Assembly: GCF_000265205.3 (NCBI RefSeq)
Contig: NC_018000.1
Span: 4,154,001 to 4,218,000 of the forward strand
Direction of reading: 5' to 3'
DNA: 64,000 nt
Source of the DNA: Sinorhizobium fredii USDA 257
Lineage (GTDB): Bacteria; Pseudomonadota; Alphaproteobacteria; Rhizobiales; Rhizobiaceae
Part shown: positions 1 to 15,715 of the stretch, piece by piece
How positions within the stretch are numbered: position 1 is the stretch's first letter
Layout of the letters: every line of letters begins with the position of its first letter
Position numbers and translations under genes: made by a program
The notes under the pieces: generated by a model
What the model was told of the DNA's origin: nothing
The model's input: only the letters and a program-made list of their open reading frames with translations
The model's database searches: none

Positions 1-2488
1 TTGGAAAGTAGATCTCATCCAGCTCGATAGTGTTCTGAACAACAGCGAGCAGTGCCGGATCTGTGATGTCCGAAGGCGCGAGCCGCGAAAGGGCAGCAAC
101 AAGGCGAACGATCGACCCAACCTCGGTAGCACTTTCCCCTGCAAGGCGACCGAGCGGCGCAAGCGTATAGAAGCCTTCGGGATCCTTCTTGATGAGCCCA
201 TGCTTTTCGAGACTCGTCAGCGCACGCAACAGATCTTCATGCGACCATCGCCATCCGTCCTGCCGGCGACCAGCAAGGAATGCTCCGAAGCTGCTCTCCA
301 GGAAGGAAACGACCGCGTCACTCGACACCCCGGCCTTCGCTGAGCGAGGCAATGCGACAAGGACGCGAAGGACAAGCGATCTCGGATCGGTGTTGCCAGC
401 AATGAACCGCGACGATAGATCTTCAGGCCTTCCAGCGACATATCGGCGCCAGAGGTAATCTTCATCGCGTGAGTTCAGGGCCAGCAGATAAGATGTTCCG
501 GCCTCGGCAAACCCCAAGCGGCCTGCGCGACCGACCAGGTTCTTGTATTCGGCAATTGAATACGGCACCTGGCCGGGATGTTCGAGGCCTACAATGATCA
601 CGCTGTTCGCGGGAGTATTCACGCCCATCGCGAGTGTCGTTGTGGCGGAGATCACTCGCAGGCCAGATCCTTCGCGACGGAATTCTTCCTCGATGACCTG
701 CCTTTCAGCGGGCTGAAGGTCGGCGTTATGAAACGCGACCCCATGCTGAAGATCGGCGATCAGATCCTTGTGCGCCTGCGATGGGTCGAGCCGCGGCATG
801 CGCTTCACCGCCTCGGTTGCCGGTGGCAATCCGAGCTGCGCTGCGAGGTAGTTGCCGACATGCCGGGACTCGCTCTTGGTTTCCCGGAAGACGATGACCT
901 GCTCTCCGGCGGCTGCCAGCTTCCGGATCAGCGGGATGATCCAGTCCTGCGCACTGTCCTTCAGCCCCATACGGGCGGCTGCACCTCTTTCGATCTTCTC
1001 GCTTCCATCCGCTGGATCGATGTACCGGAAAGAGCCGTCGTGCCTCAGGATTCCTTCACGCAACGGAACAGGTCGCTCATCTCGCCGCAGCAGCCTGCCA
1101 CCGAGCCAGGCCTCCAGACCACCGGTGTCGCCGATCACAGCGGAGAGAGCGATGATCTGTGGCTCGATACCTTCTCGTCTTCGCATTTTGATCAGCGTGA
1201 GGATGAACTCGAGGTTGGCTCCACGCGAGGGGTCGGCGATCATCTGAACCTCGTCGACAACGATCGTCCCGGCCTGAGCCAGGACATGCGGATGGGCCAA
1301 GGCGAGGGCCGCGAACTTCTCGTAGGTAAGAAGCGCGATATCGTACTTGCCGCGGATGAGTGGGGAAATATCGTCAGTTTCGCCGGTTGCCTCCAGGATG
1401 CGCAGACCGAACCCGCCATAGACTTTCTCGAAATGACGACGCTTGTCAGCGACGAGAGCCTTGAGGGGGAGAAGGAAGATCGCCCGCTTCCGATCCAGGA
1501 CCTGCCGAAGGGCGGCCAACTCTCCGACCATCGTCTTGCCAGACGACGTCGGTGCGGAGACGAGGAGATGTTTCCCCTGAAGGATGCCGTACTCGTTGAT
1601 CGCTTCGATCTGAAGCGCATTCAGCGAGGGGATTGCCTGTCTCCAGGCGGTGACGATTTTTTCGGGGAAGCCGTGAGCCGCAAGACTGTGGATGTCCGAT
1701 GTGACGGCAGCCGCGCAAATCGAAGGAAAGGCCTTCGTGAAGCGCTCTCCCTGAACGAAGACGGGCCAAGTGAGGCCACCGTCGATCTGGCCACGCATGG
1801 ATGGATTCTGGCTCTTGCCGATCTGCTGAGCTGCGGCCTTCACGCGCGCGGTCACATATTCAAGAATTCGGTAGACGGAAAGTCGTCCAGCCTCCTGGAT
1901 TTCAGCCGGGCCGCGGAGCGCTTTCAGAAGGTAGTAGGTGAGGAGTCCGTGGCCGTGGCTCGAAAACTCCCATGCCTCTTCCGAGACACCTGATGCGGTG
2001 AGGATGAGACGACCATCACCCGCCAGGTTCTGAAGGCGGACCTCCGTCGAAGCGAGGCTGCGAGGCACTGCTGGCACCTGCAGAACCTTCGCGCCTAGGC
2101 CACCCGAGAAGCAGCAGTCGAGGAACAGGATCACGCGGCGAGCGGGTATCCGAGAGAACCAATCCTGAAGACGATCAAGCGGGAGGGAAGTAGCCGGTAT
2201 GTCGTCGTAGGCGGTATCATGGACGATCAGTTCGTGCGTTTCCGAACCGTGACCGGAGAACGCGATGACAACGGTATCGTCAGGGTCGCAATTGGAAAGT
2301 GTCTCGAATTCCTCCTCGATCCTCCCCAGCGAAGCGTCCTGATCAGTCAGCAGGACCGTGCGGCCGCCCAGAGTATCGGCGAACATTGCCCAAAGCGCTC
2401 TCGCATCACGCGCCGCGCACGACAGGTCGCGGATCTCGGACGACTGGTAGCGGTCAATACCGACAAACAAACCCCTGAACGTCAACAT
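1..2488 (-). CDS. Caspase-like protease fused to Ski2-like DExH helicase (partial, runs off left edge)
   Basis: One uninterrupted reverse-strand reading frame of 829 codons runs from an ATG at 2488 to the window edge with no stop. Residues 1 to about 250 are a caspase/metacaspase-like (peptidase C14) domain: the histidine motif SGHGSE (His80) and the cysteine motif LDCCFSGG (Cys125/126) are both present, so the protease looks intact. From about residue 285 a superfamily 2 helicase follows: motif I SAPTSSGKT (about 311-319), motif II VVDEVQ, motif III LSAV, motif V TTLAMGVNTP and motif VI LVGRAGR. This pattern is closest to Ski2/Hel308-like enzymes. A winged-helix-like stretch begins near the cut end; the C-terminus is missing. 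The predicted Shine-Dalgarno (GGGTGA) is weak. Caspase-like domains in bacteria are often effectors of immunity or cell-death systems, so a nucleic-acid-sensing helicase gating a protease is plausible, but the function is inferred. Identification of both domains is firm. Confidence 0.88.
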   Translation of the reverse strand, partial: MLTFRGLFVGIDRYQSSEIRDLSCAARDARALWAMFADTLGGRTVLLTDQDASLGRIEEEFETLSNCDPDDTVVIAFSGHGSETHELIVHDTAYDDIPATSLPLDRLQDWFSRIPARRVILFLDCCFSGGLGAKVLQVPAVPRSLASTEVRLQNLAGDGRLILTASGVSEEAWEFSSHGHGLLTYYLLKALRGPAEIQEAGRLSVYRILEYVTARVKAAAQQIGKSQNPSMRGQIDGGLTWPVFVQGERFTKAFPSICAAAVTSDIHSLAAHGFPEKIVTAWRQAIPSLNALQIEAINEYGILQGKHLLVSAPTSSGKTMVGELAALRQVLDRKRAIFLLPLKALVADKRRHFEKVYGGFGLRILEATGETDDISPLIRGKYDIALLTYEKFAALALAHPHVLAQAGTIVVDEVQMIADPSRGANLEFILTLIKMRRREGIEPQIIALSAVIGDTGGLEAWLGGRLLRRDERPVPLREGILRHDGSFRYIDPADGSEKIERGAAARMGLKDSAQDWIIPLIRKLAAAGEQVIVFRETKSESRHVGNYLAAQLGLPPATEAVKRMPRLDPSQAHKDLIADLQHGVAFHNADLQPAERQVIEEEFRREGSGLRVISATTTLAMGVNTPANSVIIVGLEHPGQVPYSIAEYKNLVGRAGRLGFAEAGTSYLLALNSRDEDYLWRRYVAGRPEDLSSRFIAGNTDPRSLVLRVLVALPRSAKAGVSSDAVVSFLESSFGAFLAGRRQDGWRWSHEDLLRALTSLEKHGLIKKDPEGFYTLAPLGRLAGESATEVGSIVRLVAALSRLAPSDITDPALLAVVQNTIELDEIYFP

Positions 2489-2513
2489 ATTCACCCTTTG
2501 TTCTGGAGGCTAT

Positions 2514-2540
2514 TTTCCGGACGCCATAGACGCCCGGAAA
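2514..2540. promoter_or_regulatory. Inverted repeat upstream of the caspase-helicase
   Basis: TTTCCGG and CCGGAAA form arms around a short spacer, with ACG/CGC partly extending the pairing. The repeat sits 26 bp upstream of the caspase-helicase ATG, in the 141-bp gap before the nrdJ stop. It could be an operator or a leader hairpin. No U-tract follows, so it is not a convincing terminator. I see no gene in the gap. Confidence 0.35.
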
Positions 2541-2629
2541 GTTCATGTTCAAGACAGAAACGCCTTTGCGACAGAGTTTATGTCAAAAAGACAAAGTTCG
2601 TGTCATCGTACACTGTTGCTGACCGATAA

Positions 2630-5600
2630 TCAGCTGCAGCCACTCGTGGCGCCGCACGTGTCGCACTTCTCGCAGGTGCCGTTCCTGACCATCGTGAAGT
2701 TCTGGCACTCGGAGCACATGTTGCCGGTGTAGCCCTGCATGATTGAGCGGGCGCGGCGTTCCGCTTCGACCTTCTTGGCTTCCGACTTGGCAGCGGCGGC
2801 CTCCGCGGCTGCCTTGTCGGAGAAGAGGGCGGTCACTTCCTGCTCGACTTCTTCGGCGATCTCCTCGGCGAGCTCGGCGGCGCGCTCCTCATAGTCGCGC
2901 TTGAAGGCGACGACCTCCGAGCTGGCAATGGCCGTTGTGGGCTCCAGCTTGCGGGCGGCATTGCCGGCAATCGAGGTCACCGTGGCGCCGCCGGCGGCGC
3001 GGGCCGGAGCGCCGGTCGAGGCACCCTTCGGCTCCGAGCGATCGCCCGTGCCGCCGACGATCGTCGGCTTGTAGCCGCGCGTCCAGCCGGTCGAGACGAG
3101 GTTGGTCTTGCCTTCCTGAATGCCGCGGCCGAGCGCCGTGTTGCTGAAGTCGGAGGTGTCGACATGGGCAAGGTCGTGACGGCCGAGATAGGAGACGGCG
3201 AGTTCGCGGAACACGTAGTCGAGGATCGACGTCGCGTTCTTGATCGCGTCATTGCCCTGAACCATGCCGGCCGGTTCGAACTTGGTGAAGGTGAAGGCCT
3301 CCACATATTCCTCGAGCGGCACGCCATATTGCAGGCCGAGCGAGATGGCGATGGCGAAGTTGTTCATCATCGCGCGGAAGGCGGCCCCTTCCTTGTGCAT
3401 GTCGATGAAGATCTCGCCGATGCGGCCGTCGCCGAATTCACCGGTCCGCAAGTAGACCTTGTGACCACCGACGATCGCCTTCTGGGTATAGCCCTGACGG
3501 CGGTTCGGCAGCTTCTCCCGGGCGCGCACGACCTTCTCGATGACGCGCTCGACGATCTTTTCGGTGACGGCGACCGCTTGCGCAGCGGCCGGCGCCTGCA
3601 GCAGTTCTTCAAGCGCGTCCTCGTCTTCCTCGTCCTCGATCAGCGAGGCGTTCAGCGGCTGCGACAGCTTCGAACCATCGCGGTAGAGCGCATTCGCCTT
3701 CAGCGCCAGCTTCCAGGAGAGCATGTAGGCGTTCTTGCAATCCTCGACGGTCGCCTCGTTCGGCATGTTGATCGTCTTGGAAATGGCACCCGAGATGAAC
3801 GGCTGGGCGGCGGCCATCATGCGGATGTGGCTTTCGACCGAAAGGTAGCGCTTACCGATCTTGCCGCAGGGATTGGCGCAATCGAAGACCGGCAGGTGCT
3901 CGGCCTTGAGGAACGGCGCGCCTTCGAGCGTCATGGCACCGCAGACATGGATGTTCGCGACTTCGATGTCCTTCTTCGAGAAGCCCAGGTGCTCGAGGAG
4001 ATTGAAGTCCATTGAGGCGAGCTGCTCGTCCGTGACCTTCAGCGTGTCCTTGAGGAAGTCGGCGCCGAGTGTCCACTGGTTGAAGACGAACTTGATGTCG
4101 AAGGCGGATTTCAGCGCCGTGTTGAGGGCGTCGACCTTGTCGTCGGTGAAGCCCTTGGCTTTCAGCGTCGAAGGATTGACGGCCGGCGCCTGGTTGAGAT
4201 TGCCATGGCCGACCGCATAGGCCTCGATCTCGGCGATCTGGCTTTCCGAATAGCCGAGGGTGCGCAACGCCTCCGGCACGGCGCGGTTGATGATCTTGAA
4301 GTAGCCGCCGCCGGCGAGCTTCTTGAACTTGACCAGCGCGAAATCGGGCTCGATGCCGGTGGTGTCGCAATCCATGACGAGGCCGATCGTGCCGGTCGGC
4401 GCGATCACCGTCGCCTGGGCGTTGCGGTAGCCATGCTTCTCGCCGAGCTCGACGGCCTTGTCCCAGGCGCTCTTGGCGTGCGCGATCAGATCCTGGTCCG
4501 AGCAATCGGCGTGGATGAGGGCGACCGGGTCGACCGACAGGCCCTCATAGCCCGTGGTTTCGCCATGGGCGGCGCGGCGGTGGTTGCGCATGACGCGCAG
4601 CATGTTGTCGCGGTTCGGCGCGAAGCCGGGGAAGGGGCCGAGCTTGGCCGACATTTCCGCCGAGGTCGCATAGGCAACGCCGGTCATGATGGCGGTCAGC
4701 GCGCCGGCGATGGCGCGGCCTTCGGCCGAATCATAGGGAATGCCGGTGGACATCAGCAGCCCGCCGATATTGGCATAGCCGAGGCCGAGCGTGCGGTATT
4801 CATAGGAGAGTTCGGCAATCTCACGTGACGGGAACTGCGCCATCATTACCGAGACTTCAAGCACGATCGTCCAGAGACGCACGGCGTGTTCGTAGTCGGC
4901 GATGTTGATCCGCTTGTTGGCGGCATCCTTGAACTGCATCAGGTTGAGCGATGCGAGGTTGCAGGCCGTGTCGTCGAGGAACATGTATTCCGAGCACGGG
5001 TTCGACGCGCGGATCGGCCCCGCCGCCGGGCAGGTGTGCCAGTCGTTCATCGTCGTGTTGAAGTGCAGCCCCGGATCGGCCGACGCCCAGGCCGCATAGG
5101 AAATCGACTCCCAGAGATCACGAGCCTTCAGCGTCTTCATCACCCGGCCGTCCTTGCGGGCCGTCAGGTGCCATTCGCCGTCGGCCTCGACGGCGCGCAG
5201 GAAGTCGTCCTTGATCGAGACGGAATTGTTGGAGTTCTGGCCTGAAACCGTAAGATAGGCTTCCGAATCCCAGTCCGTGTCGTAGGTCTTGAATTCGATG
5301 TCCTTATAGCCCTGCCGGGCGAACTGGATGACGCGCTTGACATAGTTTTCCGGTACCAGAGCCTGTTTGGCAGCGCGGATCTCGCGCTTCAGCGCCGGGT
5401 TCTGTTTCGGGTCGAAGCAGGCATCATCGCTGCCGTCGCAGTTGATGCACGCCTTCATGATCGCCTTCAGGTGCTTGGCGACGATCTTCGAGCCGGTGAC
5501 GAGTGCGGCGACCTTCTGCTCTTCCTTGACCTTCCAGTTGATGTATTCCTCGATATCCGGATGGTCGATATCGACGACCACCATCTTGGCGGCGCGGCGC

Positions 5601-6421
5601 GTCGTGCCGCCCGACTTGATGGCGCCGGCAGCGCGGTCGCCGATCTTCAGGAAGCTCATCAGGCCGGAGGACTTTCCGCCGCCCGAGAGCTTTTCACCCC
5701 CGGCGCGCAGATGCGAGAAGTTGGAGCCGGTGCCCGAGCCGTATTTGAAGAGACGCGCCTCACGCACCCAGAGGTCCATGATGCCGCCCTCGTTGACGAG
5801 GTCGTCGGCGACCGACTGGATGAAGCAGGCATGCGGCTGCGGGTGTTCGTAGGCGGACTTCGATTTCCTCAGCTTGCCGTTGAAGGGATCGACATAGAAA
5901 TGACCTTGGCCGGGGCCGTCGATGCCATAGGCCCAGTGCAGGCCGGTGTTGAACCATTGCGGCGAATTCGGCGCGACGCGCTGGGTGGCGAGCATATAGG
6001 CAAGCTCGTCACGGAAGGCGCTAGCGTCCTCTTCCGTGTCGAAATAGCCACCCTTCCAGCCCCAATAGGCCCAGGTGCCGGCGAGGCGATCGAAAACCTG
6101 GCGGGCATCCGTTTCGGATCCGTATTGCTCGTCCTTCGGTAGCGCCTTCAGCGCCTCCGTGTCGGGAACCGAGCGCCACAGGAAGGAGGGGACGTCGTTT
6201 TCCTCGACGCGCTTCAGCTTGGCCGGCACGCCCGCCTTGCGGAAATATTTCTGCGCGAGAATGTCGGCCGCGACCTGGGAGAACTGCGCCGGCACGTCGA
6301 TATTGGCGAGGCGGAAGACGATCGACCCGTCCGGATTCTTGATCTCGCTCGTCGCCTTGCGGAATTCTATCTCGGCATAGGCCGATTGCCCTGCCTTCGT
6401 GAACCGACGTTCGATCTGCAT
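2630..6421 (-). CDS. nrdJ: Vitamin B12-dependent (class II) ribonucleoside-diphosphate reductase
   Basis: This cytoplasmic enzyme reduces ribonucleotides to deoxyribonucleotides with adenosylcobalamin as radical source. The 1263-residue product has the class II signatures [20 protein letters not shown] and the later FDCANPCGK and [12 protein letters not shown] blocks. It ends in a cysteine cluster, CSECQNF...CEKCDTCG...GCS, which is a zinc-finger-like tail plus the redox cysteine pair that recycles the active site. I chose the ATG at 6421 because AAGGACGGGACA gives a good ribosome binding site. An in-frame ATG at 6442 would add seven residues but lacks one. Rhizobia typically depend on this B12-requiring reductase. 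No class I or III RNR gene is visible here. Two NrdR boxes lie about 110-155 bp upstream. Confidence 0.96.
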   Translation of the reverse strand: MQIERRFTKAGQSAYAEIEFRKATSEIKNPDGSIVFRLANIDVPAQFSQVAADILAQKYFRKAGVPAKLKRVEENDVPSFLWRSVPDTEALKALPKDEQYGSETDARQVFDRLAGTWAYWGWKGGYFDTEEDASAFRDELAYMLATQRVAPNSPQWFNTGLHWAYGIDGPGQGHFYVDPFNGKLRKSKSAYEHPQPHACFIQSVADDLVNEGGIMDLWVREARLFKYGSGTGSNFSHLRAGGEKLSGGGKSSGLMSFLKIGDRAAGAIKSGGTTRRAAKMVVVDIDHPDIEEYINWKVKEEQKVAALVTGSKIVAKHLKAIMKACINCDGSDDACFDPKQNPALKREIRAAKQALVPENYVKRVIQFARQGYKDIEFKTYDTDWDSEAYLTVSGQNSNNSVSIKDDFLRAVEADGEWHLTARKDGRVMKTLKARDLWESISYAAWASADPGLHFNTTMNDWHTCPAAGPIRASNPCSEYMFLDDTACNLASLNLMQFKDAANKRINIADYEHAVRLWTIVLEVSVMMAQFPSREIAELSYEYRTLGLGYANIGGLLMSTGIPYDSAEGRAIAGALTAIMTGVAYATSAEMSAKLGPFPGFAPNRDNMLRVMRNHRRAAHGETTGYEGLSVDPVALIHADCSDQDLIAHAKSAWDKAVELGEKHGYRNAQATVIAPTGTIGLVMDCDTTGIEPDFALVKFKKLAGGGYFKIINRAVPEALRTLGYSESQIAEIEAYAVGHGNLNQAPAVNPSTLKAKGFTDDKVDALNTALKSAFDIKFVFNQWTLGADFLKDTLKVTDEQLASMDFNLLEHLGFSKKDIEVANIHVCGAMTLEGAPFLKAEHLPVFDCANPCGKIGKRYLSVESHIRMMAAAQPFISGAISKTINMPNEATVEDCKNAYMLSWKLALKANALYRDGSKLSQPLNASLIEDEEDEDALEELLQAPAAAQAVAVTEKIVERVIEKVVRAREKLPNRRQGYTQKAIVGGHKVYLRTGEFGDGRIGEIFIDMHKEGAAFRAMMNNFAIAISLGLQYGVPLEEYVEAFTFTKFEPAGMVQGNDAIKNATSILDYVFRELAVSYLGRHDLAHVDTSDFSNTALGRGIQEGKTNLVSTGWTRGYKPTIVGGTGDRSEPKGASTGAPARAAGGATVTSIAGNAARKLEPTTAIASSEVVAFKRDYEERAAELAEEIAEEVEQEVTALFSDKAAAEAAAAKSEAKKVEAERRARSIMQGYTGNMCSECQNFTMVRNGTCEKCDTCGATSGCS

Positions 6422-6530
6422 TGTCCCGTCCTTCGTTGCCATGCGCCAAGGCGCAGTTAACCTCGCCCGGCCGCGAGGGTCCGCAGCCAGCTTCAGCTTC
6501 CGTTCTCTAGAGGAAACCCAATACCCGGGT

Positions 6531-6577
6531 GTTCCGTATCTTGTGGTGATGCTGGCTGCAATCACTAAATATAGTAT
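6531..6577 (-). promoter_or_regulatory. Pair of NrdR boxes upstream of nrdJ
   Basis: The consensus NrdR box is acaCwAtATaTwGtgt. The segment 6562-6577 (tcactaaatatagtat) matches 13 of 16 positions, including the central CTAaATATAG core. A second, half-conserved box lies at 6531-6546, where the right half TATcTTGTG matches. The two boxes are exactly 31 bp apart centre to centre, three helical turns, which is the usual spacing for cooperative NrdR binding. This predicts repression of nrdJ by the ATP/dATP-sensing repressor NrdR. Confidence 0.7.
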
Positions 6578-7140
6578 TAACAGGTTCTTTATGCCAGCCT
6601 TAACATTGTTTCGGCGCCCTCGAATCGCGCAAAATTCCGCCGCTGCGGCCACGCGAGATCACCCGCTTCAGCCACATGCCAGAACCGACGATATGGGGGA
6701 ATGAACCGGCTTCTCAACTTCCCGGTTCGCCGCCGTCGCAACGTGCAATCCATTAACCGTGAATCGCCTTGGGGCGTCAAGGGGTGGTTTGTGACGGAAA
6801 TTTGAGCGCTAGATCTTGTGTGGATCGACTGTGGAAAACGGGGACATCAACCAAGCCGTTGAAAATCAGGGACTTCCGGTGGCTATCTTGCAACAGGCGG
6901 CGACCAGGGAAAGAAAATGAGAGTTTTCACGGGTAAAAAACAGGTAACGGGGCATCCCACGGTGCTACTAGCAATTGCGGTGCGCGCCGGAATGTGAAGC
7001 GATCGCTTTCATGATTCGGCTGACTATATGTTGTGCCTGGAGGGCCAGCACCCGAAGTCCGGTACATGCCTCGAATCGCATGTGAACGCGACCATGGCTC
7101 TCGTGCGGGGGCTCTCGTGCGGGGCTCTCTTGCGCTTGCG
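6578..7140. other. Intergenic region nrdJ - DUF72, with a small tandem repeat
   Basis: This stretch of about 560 bp holds no convincing gene. A perfect 14-bp unit (GCTCTCGTGCGGGG) is repeated in tandem at 7097-7110 and 7111-7124. A 12-bp palindrome, AAGCGATCGCTT, sits near 6997. Start codons are present, but the frames they open are short and lack rhizobial codon bias. Upstream nrdJ promoter sequence probably occupies the left part. Confidence 0.5.
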
Positions 7141-7944
7141 TTAGCCCACCCGCTTCTGCAATTCCCGCGCCCCGTTCGGAGCATTGACCTTGCCCGAACT
7201 GATGAAAAAGGCAAAAACATCGCGTGGCGCCTTCTTCGCCTTTCGGTCTGGCGCGCTCTTTTCCAATCCGTCCGGCTCGCCGCCGGCGGCAAAGGTCTTG
7301 AGCCTGTCGGCCCAGAGATCGAGTCCCGCCGGTGGATAGCAGGTCTTGACGTCGTCGCTGCCCTTCTGCAGCCGCGCATAGACGAATTCTGCGGTCACAT
7401 CGGCGATCATCGGATAGTCCTCGTGCTCGGCGAGAACCACCGCCGCCTTGTATTTATCCAGAAGCTCCACGAAATCCGGTACCTGGAAGGAAGGATGGCG
7501 CACTTCGACGACGTGCCGGAGCTTGAGGCCGTCCTGCTTTTCCGGCAGGAGCTCCAGGAAGCCCTCGAAGTCGTCCGGCTCGAATTTCTTGGTCGGCGCG
7601 AATTGCCAGAGAATGGGACCAAGTCGGTCGCCGAGTTCCGTCAAACCCTGCGTCAGGAATCGCTCCATGGATTCGCCGGCTTCCGCCAGGACCTTGCGAT
7701 TCGTCACGTATCGGCTTGCCTTCAGGGAGAAGATGAAGCCGTCCGGCACCTCCGCGGCCCATTTGGCGAAGGTTGCCGGCTTCTGCGAGCTGTAATAGGT
7801 GCCGTTGACCTCGATCGCGCGGAGTTCCTTGCCGGCGAATTCGAGCTGCCGCTTCTTCGGAAGGTCGGAGGGATAGAAGCTGCCCTCCCAGGGCTCGAAA
7901 TTCCAGCCGCCGATGCCGACGCGGATTTTCCCGGTTTCTGCCAT
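7141..7944 (-). CDS. DUF72 domain (YecE-like) protein
   Basis: The 267-residue product begins with IRVGIGGWNFEPWEGSFYP, the hallmark of the DUF72 family, and continues with NGTYYSSQKPATFAKWAAEVP and FSLKASRYVTN, all typical of the TIM-barrel fold. The biochemical role of the family is not established. The start at 7944 is preferred over the adjacent ATG at 7947 because AGGAGG lies at proper spacing only for the inner one. The gene is followed 170 bp later by the uvrA stop on the same strand. No signal peptide is visible, so it is probably cytoplasmic. Confidence 0.9.
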   Translation of the reverse strand: MAETGKIRVGIGGWNFEPWEGSFYPSDLPKKRQLEFAGKELRAIEVNGTYYSSQKPATFAKWAAEVPDGFIFSLKASRYVTNRKVLAEAGESMERFLTQGLTELGDRLGPILWQFAPTKKFEPDDFEGFLELLPEKQDGLKLRHVVEVRHPSFQVPDFVELLDKYKAAVVLAEHEDYPMIADVTAEFVYARLQKGSDDVKTCYPPAGLDLWADRLKTFAAGGEPDGLEKSAPDRKAKKAPRDVFAFFISSGKVNAPNGARELQKRVG

Positions 7945-8114
7945 CATTCCTCCTTGAGGCCCAAAGTGCGCCCGCGCTTCTCATCTCATTCGACCGTCTC
8001 GCCCCCATCCCCGCGAGGCGCAAACCTTGGCGGATCCGTATAGGAATCGCCACCCGTTCCTTGAGCAGCAAGTCCGCCGACGTACTCCGCTTGCCCGTCC
8101 ACGGCACGGCCAGA

Positions 8115-11036
<2,922 letters not shown>

Positions 11037-11162
11037 CGGAAGCCAGTTTTGCATGTCGGTTGAAAGCCCCCTATGTAATGACGAGAACGCCCATGTCGAG
11101 GCGCAAACGGCAAACAGGCGGCCCAATTGCGATTCGGTTGACAGGATAATACGGGAATATTA

Positions 11163-11177
11163 GAACAAATAAAGAAC
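11163..11177. promoter_or_regulatory. LexA (SOS) box between uvrA and ssb
   Basis: GAAC-N7-GAAC (gaacaaataaagaac) is the exact reverse complement of the alphaproteobacterial LexA consensus GTTC-N7-GTTC. It lies 127 bp from the uvrA start and 144 bp from the ssb start, so one operator may serve both divergent genes. Confidence 0.8.
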
Positions 11178-11320
11178 ATACATAAGCCTCGGTCTGCCAA
11201 ATGAGCTGTGGATTATGTACGATGCGGGGCGTATCGGCGACGGCTGGTCGCTAAGATGCGCGCTCTTGAGACATTCGAATGCCGGGCCGGTGGCCCTGCG
11301 GAAAGCACGGGAAAAGCGAT

Positions 11321-11833
11321 ATGGCTGGTAGCGTCAACAAGGTGATCTTGATCGGGAATGTCGGGGCCGACCCAGAAATCCGGCGCACGCAGGACGGCCG
11401 GCCGATCGCCAATCTCAGGATCGCCACCTCGGAGACCTGGCGCGACCGCAACAGCGGCGAGCGGCGCGAGAAGACGGAATGGCACAATGTCGTCGTCTTC
11501 AACGAGGGCCTCTGCAAGGTCGTCGAGCAATATGTGAAGAAGGGCGCCAAGCTCTATATCGAAGGCCAGTTGCAGACCCGCAAATGGCAGGACCAGACCG
11601 GCAATGATCGCTATACGACCGAAGTCGTGTTGCAGGGCTTCAATTCGACGCTGACGATGCTTGATGGCCGCGGCGAAGGCGGCGGAGCAGGTCGCGGCGG
11701 CAGCGATTTAGGCGGCGGTTACGAGGACTACGATCAGCCGCGGCAATCCTCCGGTGGCGGACGTTCCGGCGGCCAGCCGAACCAGGGCGGCGGCAATTTC
11801 TCGCGCGACCTCGACGACGATATCCCGTTCTGA
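11321..11833 (+). CDS. ssb: Single-stranded DNA-binding protein
   Basis: SSB coats single-stranded DNA in replication, recombination and repair. The 170-residue product starts [26 protein letters not shown], a classic OB-fold N-terminus with about 110 ordered residues. A Gly/Arg/Gln-rich flexible linker follows, and the protein ends in the acidic tip DLDDDIPF that recruits partner proteins. The start is chosen by alignment; frames open further upstream do not look coding. The gene diverges from uvrA around a LexA box and ends 30 bp before a strong hairpin terminator. Confidence 0.97.
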   Translation: MAGSVNKVILIGNVGADPEIRRTQDGRPIANLRIATSETWRDRNSGERREKTEWHNVVVFNEGLCKVVEQYVKKGAKLYIEGQLQTRKWQDQTGNDRYTTEVVLQGFNSTLTMLDGRGEGGGAGRGGSDLGGGYEDYDQPRQSSGGGRSGGQPNQGGGNFSRDLDDDIPF

Positions 11834-11862
11834 TCGTCAGGGTTTAAAACCTGCAGAAAAAT

Positions 11863-11895
11863 ACGGCCCGCCTCTGAGCGGGCCGTTGCGTTTTC
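11863..11895 (+). terminator. Intrinsic terminator after ssb
   Basis: ACGGCCCGC and GCGGGCCGT form a perfect 9-bp stem with a 6-nt loop, followed by TGCGTTTT. It lies between the convergent ssb and marC-like stops and may work for both. Confidence 0.85.
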
Positions 11896-11900
11896 TCGAT

Positions 11901-12530
11901 CTAAATTGAGAATGCCGAGCGCACGCCGTCGATGACGAATTGCACGGCCAGCGCCGCAAGGATCACGCCAAGGAGGCGGGTGAGGATCGCCCGGCCGGTG
12001 ACACCGAGAAAGCGATCGATCCGTTCGGCAATCACGAGGGCAAGGAACAGGATTGCCATCGACACGGCAATGACCACAAGAAGCTGCACGCGCTCGACGA
12101 CCGAGGGAAACGAACTGCCGAGCAGGATGGTTGCCGAGATCGCTCCGGGGCCAGCTATCAGCGGCAAGGCGAGGGGAAAGACGGCGATGTTGTGGATGTG
12201 GTCCTTGGTCACCGCCGTTTCTCCGGTCTTTTCCTTTCTCTCCTGGCGCCGCTCGAAGATCATTTCGAAGGAGATCCAGAAGAGCAGCAGGCCGCCGGCA
12301 ATGCGGAAGGCACCGATCGAGATGCCGAGCAGGCCGAGAATGCCGTCGCCGAAAAGCGCAAAGGCGGCAAGAATGAAGAAGGCGATCAACGAGCCGCGGG
12401 TAGCGACCTGGAAGCGCTCCTGCCGGCTCAAGCCGACCGTGAGGCTCAGAAAAATCGGCGCGAGACCCGGTGGATCGAGCGTGACGAGAAGCGTCGTGAG
12501 CGCGTTGACCAAGAGATCCAAATCGAACAT
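11901..12530 (-). CDS. MarC family integral membrane protein
   Basis: The 209-residue protein has about six hydrophobic segments and the family pattern DPPGLAPIFLSLT near residue 19 and PLALPLIAGPGAISATIL near residue 118, both typical of MarC/UPF0056 inner-membrane proteins. The transported substrate of the family is unknown; early links to multiple antibiotic resistance in E. coli were not supported later. The start at 12530 has the upstream sequence GGAGGGGGAACGG as ribosome binding site. It converges on ssb. Confidence 0.9.
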   Translation of the reverse strand: MFDLDLLVNALTTLLVTLDPPGLAPIFLSLTVGLSRQERFQVATRGSLIAFFILAAFALFGDGILGLLGISIGAFRIAGGLLLFWISFEMIFERRQERKEKTGETAVTKDHIHNIAVFPLALPLIAGPGAISATILLGSSFPSVVERVQLLVVIAVSMAILFLALVIAERIDRFLGVTGRAILTRLLGVILAALAVQFVIDGVRSAFSI

Positions 12531-12832
12531 CCGTTCCCCCTCCGGATTGACCCCGGTATTTCCGGTAGCAGAGCCGCATTGTTAGGCAAGCCATGCGTGC
12601 TTGGAAAGGGGCGCTAGCCAAGCGCCGCGCAATGGCTTAAACCCGGTCGACGCGGGAGCATGCCAGCAGATCCGGCGCCTGTAGAGGAAGTTATTCCGAT
12701 TGGTGCACGCGTGCCCTAGAAAAGCCCGTTCCGCCAGCAAAAGACTGTTCAAAACCATTGGCCAAAATTGGCGCTTGAAGCGGCATTCGGCTATAAGAAC
12801 TGACTGATTCTGAACAAAGATCGTGATCGACA
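12531..12832. other. Intergenic region marC-like - gyrA
   Basis: About 300 bp between two divergent starts. It should hold both promoters. I found no clear operator, hairpin terminator or short gene. Confidence 0.4.
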
Positions 12833-15616
<2,784 letters not shown>

Positions 15617-15640
15617 GCGAGTTTGCTATAAGCGACAAGG

Positions 15641-15669
15641 AGCCCGCCGGATATGGCGGGCTTTCTTTA
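15641..15669 (+). terminator. Intrinsic terminator after gyrA
   Basis: AGCCCGCC/GGCGGGCT make an 8-bp stem with a 6-nt loop, followed by TTCTTT. Confidence 0.88.
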
Positions 15670-15715
15670 TAAGTGAGTTTCGTCGAGGCCCGTGCGACGA
15701 CACCGAGCTCTCGAA

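Noticed and set aside
578..1993. Long forward open frame of 471 codons
   Set aside because: It is the antisense shadow of the caspase-helicase frame, which carries all recognisable motifs on the reverse strand.
6830..6838. DnaA-box-like TGTGGAAAA upstream of nrdJ
   Set aside because: A single weak match, over 400 bp from the nrdJ start and far beyond the NrdR boxes; chance is likely.
6917..6994. Tiny forward frame of about 29 codons
   Set aside because: A GGGAAAG precedes the ATG, but the product has no features and the frame is too short to judge.
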